Assembly (NCBI GenBank): GCA_965231815.1
Contig: OZ246890.1
Coordinates: 3,844,001-3,908,000 of the forward strand
DNA: 64,000 nt
Source: JAPPFW01 sp965231815
GTDB taxonomy: Bacteria > Actinomycetota > Acidimicrobiia > Spongiisociales > Spongiisociaceae
Reading direction: 5' to 3'
Shown here: positions 59,089 to 64,000 of the stretch, in pieces
Layout of the letters: every line of letters starts with the position of its first letter
Numbering within the stretch: position 1 is the first letter of the stretch
The notes under the pieces: model-generated
Told to the model about the DNA's origin: nothing
Seen by the model: the letters and a program-made list of their open reading frames with translations, nothing else
The model's database searches: none
Translations under genes and position numbers: made by a program

Positions 59089-60097
59089 GAGGCCGATCAC
59101 CATGATCCACGCTATCGGCGAGGCCCTGTTCCAAGCCATGGAAGCCGATGAAACCGTGGTGGTCTACGGCGAGGACGTGGTCGGAGGGGCGGGTCTCGGC
59201 GAACCCTACGAAGGGGCGATGGGAGGCACCTTCGGCGCCACTAGGGGTCTGTTCGACAAGTTCGGTCCTTCCCGCGTCCGGGACACTCCGATCTCCGAGG
59301 CCGCTCTCGTCGGGATCGCAGTCGGTGCGGCGGCATCCGGGATACGGCCGGTCGTCGACATGATGTGGTCGAGTTTCACGCCGCTCGCCTTCGACCAGAT
59401 CCACAACCAGGCTGCCAAGCTGCGTTATATGTTCGGCGGGCAGGCAAGCGTTCCCTTGGTGCTGCGCATGGCTATCGGGGCCGGACTCGGGGCTGCCGGA
59501 CAGCACTCCGACACCCTGTATTCCTTATATACGCACCTGCCGGGAATAAAGGTGGTGGTCCCGACAACGCCGTACGACGCCAAGGGCCTGCTGCTGGAGG
59601 CCATCGCGGACGACGATCCGGTGCTGTGCTTCGAGCACATGCGCCTCTACAACACGCGCCAAGACGTACCGGAGGAGCCTTACACCGTTCCCCTGGGTTC
59701 GGCCTCGGTTACCCGACCGGGATCGGACGTAACGATCATCGGAATCTCTTACATGGCGAAGCTGGCGCTGGAAGTCGCCGACACTCTGGCGTCGGACGGG
59801 ATCGAGGCGGAAGTGATAGATCCCAGATCCCTTTCGCCACTCGACTCGGAAACCATCCTCGAGTCCGTCCGCAAAACCGGACGGTTGGTGGTGGTGGATG
59901 AGAGCCCACCGAGATGTTCAATAGCCGCGGACATTGCCGCCCTGGTATCGGAACAGGCATTCGACGCGCTCGCTGCACCCCCCAAGAGGGTCACATCCCC
60001 CCATTCGCCGGTACCGTTGAGCCCACCCTTGGAGAACGCCTACATCCCGGACGCCACCCGGATCAGTGCCGCCGTCGAAGCTGTGCTGAAGAAGTAA
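59081..60097 (+). CDS. 2-oxoacid dehydrogenase E1 beta subunit (AcoB/PdhB type)
   Basis: About 338 residues from GTG 59081 (VARRPITMIHAIGEALFQAM), which aligns with the usual 'MxEITYxxAINEAL'; ATG 59102 with AGGAGG at 59087-59092 is an alternative. Landmarks: VVVYGEDVVGGAGLGEPYEG, RVRDTPISEAALVGIAVGA, RPVVDMMWSSFTPLAFDQIH, VPLVLRMAIGAGLGAAGQHS and VVDPTTP-like VVVPTTPYDAKGLL. The transketolase C-terminal domain contains VIDPRSLSPLDSETIL. It pairs with E1 alpha. No E2 acyltransferase or E3 dihydrolipoyl dehydrogenase gene follows; the next gene is convergent. The complex may borrow these from another operon. Confidence 0.9.
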   Translation: MARRPITMIHAIGEALFQAMEADETVVVYGEDVVGGAGLGEPYEGAMGGTFGATRGLFDKFGPSRVRDTPISEAALVGIAVGAAASGIRPVVDMMWSSFTPLAFDQIHNQAAKLRYMFGGQASVPLVLRMAIGAGLGAAGQHSDTLYSLYTHLPGIKVVVPTTPYDAKGLLLEAIADDDPVLCFEHMRLYNTRQDVPEEPYTVPLGSASVTRPGSDVTIIGISYMAKLALEVADTLASDGIEAEVIDPRSLSPLDSETILESVRKTGRLVVVDESPPRCSIAADIAALVSEQAFDALAAPPKRVTSPHSPVPLSPPLENAYIPDATRISAAVEAVLKK

Positions 60098-60113
60098 TGA
60101 CTCCGGACCCCGG

Positions 60114-60953
60114 TCAATGACCCGACGCAGGTACGTATCCTTCGAGAGGCTGGACGAGGATGCCGCCGTCGACTACCAGGAACGCGCCGGTAACGAAAGC
60201 AGCCATATCGGAGGCGAGGAACAGCACCGCTCTCGCCACGTCGTCAGGGTCGCATAAGCGGCGAAGCGGCGTCCTGTCCTTGATACCGTCCCATTGAGCC
60301 TCCACGTCGATTCCTTCCGGGGCGCCCGCCGTAACGAGAGCGATCGCCCCCTCGGTCATGGCCGCGCCGGGACAGACGGCGTTGACCCGTATGCCGTGCC
60401 CGGCCAACTCGACAGCCATCGACTTGGTCATTCCGGCGATGGCGTGTTTCGAGGTCGTGTAGTGCGCCAAGCCCTCCGCGGAGGTGTTGAATGCGTCGAC
60501 CGAGGCGATGTTCACTATGGAACCACCCTCCCGTCCCGCGATCATCCTTTGGATCACCGCCTGGGACATCTGGAAGGTGCCGACCACGTTGACCGAGACC
60601 GTATCGGCGAACTCCTGCGGCGGCATGCTCGCAAAGTAGTAGTTGGAATATATCCCGGCGTTATTCACCAGAATGTCAACCCGGCCGGTTCGTTCCACCG
60701 CGGCGTCAACCAGCGCCTCCACTTGGTCTCTGTCGCCGATATCGACGCGGTGAGCGATCGCGTCGTGTCCGAGGTTTCTCAACGCCTCCGCGGACTGCTC
60801 GGCGCCCTTCAGGTTGCGATCGGCAACGAACACGGTCGCGCCCGCTTCGCCGAGGCGCTGTGCTATGGCTGCCCCAAAACCTTGGGCTGCCCCCGTCACT
60901 ACGGCACACTTGCCCTTGAGGCTCAGTAGCTCGGTAATTCCAGGCTGTGGCAT
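60114..60953 (-). CDS. SDR-family oxidoreductase
   Basis: 279 residues, minus strand, convergent with E1 beta. The N-terminal motif is TGAAQGFG (20-27), Asp after beta-2 (VFVADRNLKG) suggests NAD(H), NNAG is at 97-100, and Ser151, Tyr165 and Lys169 (YTTSK) are the catalytic residues. The C-terminus GAFLVVDGGI is standard, with an added tail (QPLEGYVPASGH). Substrate not predictable; it is separated from the PhyH/E1 cluster by strand but likely related in pathway. Confidence 0.83.
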   Translation of the reverse strand: MPQPGITELLSLKGKCAVVTGAAQGFGAAIAQRLGEAGATVFVADRNLKGAEQSAEALRNLGHDAIAHRVDIGDRDQVEALVDAAVERTGRVDILVNNAGIYSNYYFASMPPQEFADTVSVNVVGTFQMSQAVIQRMIAGREGGSIVNIASVDAFNTSAEGLAHYTTSKHAIAGMTKSMAVELAGHGIRVNAVCPGAAMTEGAIALVTAGAPEGIDVEAQWDGIKDRTPLRRLCDPDDVARAVLFLASDMAAFVTGAFLVVDGGILVQPLEGYVPASGH

Positions 60954-61115
60954 GTCCCATCCTTCGATTGTGGTACCCGGCGCCTGACGATCATACCGCC
61001 ATGGTCATCCGAGAACCGAACGATCAGTCGGGTGAGGGATCCGACCAGATCGACAGAATCCGAACGCGACTCCCGCTCTCGTCAGATTCATATCGACCAA
61101 GAGCTTCACGCTCAT

Positions 61116-61323
61116 TAACCCTGATTATTCAGGTTTCCCACACACCGTGGCACGTAACGCCAGTTCAACCCAAGTATTGGACGAAACCCACCGTTCACCG
61201 GACAGGTGTGTCTCTAAATCGGACCGGGACGGGAAACGCCGATAGCCGTATTGCCTGGTCAAGGCCCGGCTATGGTCTACTCCACTCATCATCCAAACCC
61301 CCATCCATGAATAATCGGGGTTA
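61116..61323 (+). repeat. MITE copy M8
   Basis: 208-bp copy with altered outermost bases: it starts TAACCCTGATTATTCAGG and ends ATGAATAATCGGGGTTA. TTAA is present at both ends and could be the duplicated target. The hairpin is slightly degraded (TTCACC-GGACA-GGTGTG). Two bases separate its end from the stop codon of the DUF433 gene. Confidence 0.85.
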
Positions 61324-61324
61324 A

Positions 61325-61552
61325 TTAAACGGGGAGTGGAACCTCACGTTCCTCCAGCCTCCACGCTGCGTAGGCCAAGGACGCGTCTATGTCCTCTCGC
61401 TCAAGATAGGGATACGCCCTCAGAATCTCCTCCGGAGACTGACCGGCAGCTAGCAGACCCAAGATCGCTCCAACGGTCACTCGAAGTCCTCGAACGCATG
61501 CCTTGCCACCCATAACAGCCGGATCAAGGGTGATTCTCGGGAAACAGTTCAT
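61325..61552 (-). CDS. DUF433 antitoxin-like protein
   Basis: 75 residues: ITLDPAVMGGKACVRGLRVT, VGAILGLLAAGQSPEEILRA and YPYLEREDIDASLAYAAWRL. This is the DUF433 helix-turn-helix family ('xPxVxxGkPcIrGTRixVxxIl...G.s.eEil..YP.L...di'). In most genomes DUF433 genes are followed directly by a DUF5615 PIN-like toxin, with the DUF433 protein as antitoxin. Here the position of the toxin is occupied by MITE M8, which starts 2 bp after the stop TAA. An orphan antitoxin is therefore likely. ATG 61552 has GGAACGAGGTG upstream. Confidence 0.82.
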   Translation of the reverse strand: MNCFPRITLDPAVMGGKACVRGLRVTVGAILGLLAAGQSPEEILRAYPYLEREDIDASLAYAAWRLEEREVPLPV

Positions 61553-61717
61553 ACGCCACCTCGTTCCATTTCTCAGAGTTCACTCGGCTAGTCGAATTGG
61601 GACAGCCGCCCGTCTCGTACACTACTTGCCGCCCTGCGGCAACTCATTGTCAGGGTAGGGCTGCCGGTATCCTCTCGGTAGATTGTATTCGCGGCGACCG
61701 GGAGCACGCGGTAACGC

Positions 61718-62317
61718 TCAGGCAAGCGGGTCAGACATCGAGCTTATGCCGAACTCCTGTCCGGCGTCGAGGATGACTGCGAACAGGTATTGACCGTAGG
61801 ACCGGTCGCAGGAGATCAAGTATGAGGGGATGCCGTCCTGGTCGTGGCGGACGATGTCGCAGGTCACGTGCGCTACCGATCCGGATACGGCGGCGCCGTC
61901 CGGGGTCATGAGGTCGTGCCAGTCGAGGCTGCACAGCTTCTCGAGTACCGAGGCGGCCACGGCGCCGGTCAAGCGGAACGTCGCCGAGCCGTGGGTACCG
62001 TCGATGATGCTGACGTGGCCGGTCCGGTCGAGCGACTCGGTCAGGGCTCGGATCGCGGATTCATGACCCATGAGGACCCACTCGTCAGGCCGCTGTCCGA
62101 TGATGAGCACACCATTCTCGGTCCTGGCGGCGCCGAAAGGTGTGGACAGCCGATGGCAAACCTTCGTTTCGGGCCCGGCCCTGACGATGGACTTGGTGAC
62201 GGACGAGACATCCCGGAGGGTAAGTGGCGAGTCAGGTCGGCCGGGCTCCATCGGGACACCCGAATAGGAAACGTGGGGCGCGTGGACCGGACTCTCAAAG
62301 GTAGGGATGTCAGCCAC
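61718..62317 (-). CDS. Sarcosine-oxidase gamma-type subunit (SoxG / N-methylglutamate dehydrogenase MgdD-like)
   Basis: 199 residues. A polar N-terminus is followed by FGAARTENGVLIIGQRPDEW, GHVSIIDGTHGSATFRLTGA, VAASVLEKLCSLDWHDLMTP and VTCDIVRHDQDGIPSYLI, which match the SoxG fold (a small GcvT-like subunit with 'lG.sehg...rl.G..a..vLak'). It overlaps the alpha-subunit gene by 8 bases. In heterotetrameric sarcosine oxidase and in N-methylglutamate dehydrogenase (MgdABCD) this subunit caps the complex. Because mgsABC- and gmaS-like genes lie 20 kb away, a methylamine-linked role is possible; the beta subunit would identify the substrate but is outside the window. Confidence 0.75.
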   Translation of the reverse strand: MADIPTFESPVHAPHVSYSGVPMEPGRPDSPLTLRDVSSVTKSIVRAGPETKVCHRLSTPFGAARTENGVLIIGQRPDEWVLMGHESAIRALTESLDRTGHVSIIDGTHGSATFRLTGAVAASVLEKLCSLDWHDLMTPDGAAVSGSVAHVTCDIVRHDQDGIPSYLISCDRSYGQYLFAVILDAGQEFGISSMSDPLA

Positions 62318-64000
62318 GGACCCTCTCCCCTTCCGGATCGAAATGGGCGTGGTGCGCCATCACCCGAGCGGTGATCCGGCGTCCGTCGGTCATGAGGACG
62401 GTCAGTTCCGAGCCTGCCTTCGAAGCCTCCGGTAGCACTTGGCCGAGGCAGATCGACCGCCCGAGCGTCGGGGACATGCGCGAAGAGGTGATACGGCCGA
62501 TGATCTCATCGGTCCCGGGCCTTACGATCTGGCCGGCCTCGTCAGGAACGATGCTCGGATCGGTCGGCTGGATGGCCACCAGGACCGGCGCCGACGTGTC
62601 CCCTAACGCCCAGCGCAGTTCGGGCTTGCCGACAAAGTCATGCTTGTCGAGCTTGAGGAGGTGAGGCATGCCGAGGGCGGGGAGCTTCGTAAGGCCGTCG
62701 GTGTCCTGGCCCACGATGAAGTGTCCTTTTTCGAGCCGCATTATGCGCTGACCCTCAACCCCGAACGGCCTGACCCCGAGATCCTCTCCGGCTTCGAGGA
62801 GCGCCTCCCATACGTGCAGGCCGTAACCGGCCGGCACATGGATCTCGAAGGAGAGTTCCCCGGTGAAACCGATCCGCCACATGAAGCAATCCGGGACACC
62901 GGCGACCGTTCCGGTCCGCACCTGCATGTACTTGAAGGCCGCGGGGTCGAGATTCACGTCCCTAGTCAGCCGTCGCACGAGCGTGCGTGACTCCGGTCCG
63001 GCCACGTTGATGCTGGTGAATCCCGATGTGACCGGGGTGATGTGCACCTGCCAGTCCGGAAACTCGGTCTGGAGCCAGTTCTCGGCCCACTCCCACACGC
63101 TCGCGGCGCCCGAACTGGTGGTGGTCATCATGTAGTGATGGTCACCTAGCCTCGCGGTCACCCCGTCGTCGAAAATCACCCCCTCCTCGGTGCACATGAT
63201 GCCGTACCGCACTGAGCCGATCGGGAGCTTCATCCACTTGTTGATGTAGAGATGGTTGAGCAACTTCGGCACGTCCGGTCCCCGCAGGTCGAACTTGCCG
63301 AGCGGGGTGACATCCATGATCCCGACGTTCCTGCGGGTGTTGAGTACCTCGCCGGCCGGGTCACCGTAGTGGTCGGGCCTTATCCACTGGCCGGCGAGCA
63401 TAAAAGTGGCCCCGTTAGCCTCGTGCCAGGGTTGTATTGACGAGATCCGTACCGGTTCGTACATGGGTCCGCCGAGCCCCCCCATGGTGATCGGTGCGTA
63501 GGGGGGTCGCCACACGGTGGTTCCGACCTCACCGATGGTCCGGCCTAGGGCCTCGGCCAGTACCGCCACGGTGTTGACGGTTTCCAACTTACCCTGGCTC
63601 GGGCCCATCGTGGCGGTGGTATATCGCTTGAGTAGCTCAACGGAGTCGTAGCCCTCGTCCGCCGCGCCCAGCATGTCCTTGGAACTCACGTCCTCGGAGA
63701 AGTCAACGAGGCCGTGAGTAGCTGACCGGAAGAGGGGTGGATGGGGGTTGCGCGGTAGGCGCCGGCGGGTTTCGGTCGGCCATCCGGGTTTGGCGCGGCT
63801 GACCGCTCTTGCTCGCGCTGTTGCAGCCTGGAGGGAGTAGGCCACCGACCTAGCCCGAGCGGCTGCTAGCCGTCCCGTCGTCCGGGCGTGCTCGATGAGT
63901 TGCTCGTGGGCGCCGTCCCCTGCCAGCCCGCCGGTTACCAGCACGTTCCCGATCGGAATCGACGGGAAGAAGCGGGCCGCCACCTCGTCGTACACCGGCC
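62310..64000 (-). CDS. Sarcosine-oxidase alpha-type subunit (SoxA / MgdC-like), C-terminal part
   Basis: The frame is open to the right edge, so the N-terminal FAD/NAD half is missing. Visible: an NVLVTGGLAGDGAHEQ segment, then THGLVDFSEDVSSKDMLGAA and EGYDSVELLKRYTTATMGPS (the iron-sulfur/connecting region of SoxA), then a complete GcvT-like folate domain with PWHEANGATFMLAGQWIRPD, RRNVGIMDVTPLGKFDLRGP, FGVEGQRIMRLEKGHFIVGQ and MSPTLGRSICLGQV. GcvT-like alpha subunits pass the C1 unit from the oxidised N-methyl group to tetrahydrofolate. Identity as sarcosine oxidase, dimethylglycine-type or N-methylglutamate dehydrogenase is not decided by this part. Confidence 0.82.
   Translation of the reverse strand, partial: PVYDEVAARFFPSIPIGNVLVTGGLAGDGAHEQLIEHARTTGRLAAARARSVAYSLQAATARARAVSRAKPGWPTETRRRLPRNPHPPLFRSATHGLVDFSEDVSSKDMLGAADEGYDSVELLKRYTTATMGPSQGKLETVNTVAVLAEALGRTIGEVGTTVWRPPYAPITMGGLGGPMYEPVRISSIQPWHEANGATFMLAGQWIRPDHYGDPAGEVLNTRRNVGIMDVTPLGKFDLRGPDVPKLLNHLYINKWMKLPIGSVRYGIMCTEEGVIFDDGVTARLGDHHYMMTTTSSGAASVWEWAENWLQTEFPDWQVHITPVTSGFTSINVAGPESRTLVRRLTRDVNLDPAAFKYMQVRTGTVAGVPDCFMWRIGFTGELSFEIHVPAGYGLHVWEALLEAGEDLGVRPFGVEGQRIMRLEKGHFIVGQDTDGLTKLPALGMPHLLKLDKHDFVGKPELRWALGDTSAPVLVAIQPTDPSIVPDEAGQIVRPGTDEIIGRITSSRMSPTLGRSICLGQVLPEASKAGSELTVLMTDGRRITARVMAHHAHFDPEGERVRG

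Noticed and set aside
1..64000. tRNA, rRNA or riboswitch genes
   Set aside because: No cloverleaf with CCA-type end, rRNA core sequence or known riboswitch motif was recognised by reading; a covariance search could still find a small RNA.

Overview
The window looks like accessory and catabolic chromosome of a high-GC bacterium, most likely an actinobacterium. The evidence is GC-rich codons, frequent GTG and TTG starts, strong GGAGG-type ribosome binding sites, lipoproteins with short Ala/Cys lipoboxes, and a dense set of SDR, amidohydrolase, PhyH and ABC-import genes. An uncultured, possibly host-associated Acidimicrobiia-like lineage would fit, but that is inference. I saw no rRNA, tRNA or CRISPR array. 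GC was judged by eye.

Layout. 1-9.7 kb: the end of an SMP-30 lactonase, a stop-interrupted DUF3467 gene, then a minus-strand operon: ceramidase-like hydrolase, DppD, a DppA-type binding protein, DppB, DppC and an SDR. A serine-dehydrogenase-like protease and a small partner lie just upstream. 10-24.9 kb: a mosaic of an SDR and cupin, an AbiE-type toxin-antitoxin (TA) pair, an FAD amine oxidase, an IS110 element, a divergent P5C dehydrogenase / proline racemase pair, DUF2283, hicBA, a Gfo/Idh/MocA oxidoreductase, a NicX-like ring dioxygenase with an amidohydrolase, and a GarR pseudogene. 25.2-39 kb: one long minus-strand sugar or polyol operon: LacI regulator, xylose-isomerase-like barrel, SDR, XylFHG-like importer with an internally duplicated binding protein, FucU mutarotase, a shikimate-dehydrogenase relative, RpiB, a dihydroxyacetone-kinase-family kinase, an amidohydrolase and an aldo/keto reductase. 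Two arrays of the palindrome TAGATCGATCTA sit at its promoters. The SDR, kinase and RpiB combination points to tetritol/erythrulose use. 39.3-43.7 kb: a GmaS/GlnT-type synthetase divergent from mgsABC (glxBCD), the N-methylglutamate synthase. 44-52 kb: a dispersed sugar importer (permease, binding protein, ATPase), a PIN TA pair, an alpha/beta hydrolase, an amidase and a cupin. 52.3-61 kb: an XRE antitoxin-like gene, a polysaccharide deacetylase, a lipoprotein, then a plus-strand catabolic cluster: PhyH oxygenase, amidohydrolase, cupin, quinone oxidoreductase, stand-alone lipoyl protein and 2-oxoacid dehydrogenase E1 alpha/beta, with a convergent SDR. 61.3-64 kb: a DUF433 antitoxin and sarcosine-oxidase-type gamma and alpha subunits; the alpha gene runs off the end.

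Three patterns cross these regions. First, eight copies of a roughly 208-bp inverted-repeat element (a MITE) are scattered through the window. Most touch toxin-antitoxin-type genes, and three sit on or next to a gene's stop codon. Second, several genes carry single frameshifts, in-frame stops or truncations: DUF3467, DppA, ceramidase, SDH protease, AbiEii, IS110 transposase, GarR and the sugar isomerase. Either this genome is decaying or the assembly has indel errors. Third, two unrelated binding proteins share an Ala/Glu/Gln-rich coiled-coil stalk between the lipid anchor and the ligand domain, and a third is a perfect in-frame tandem duplication.
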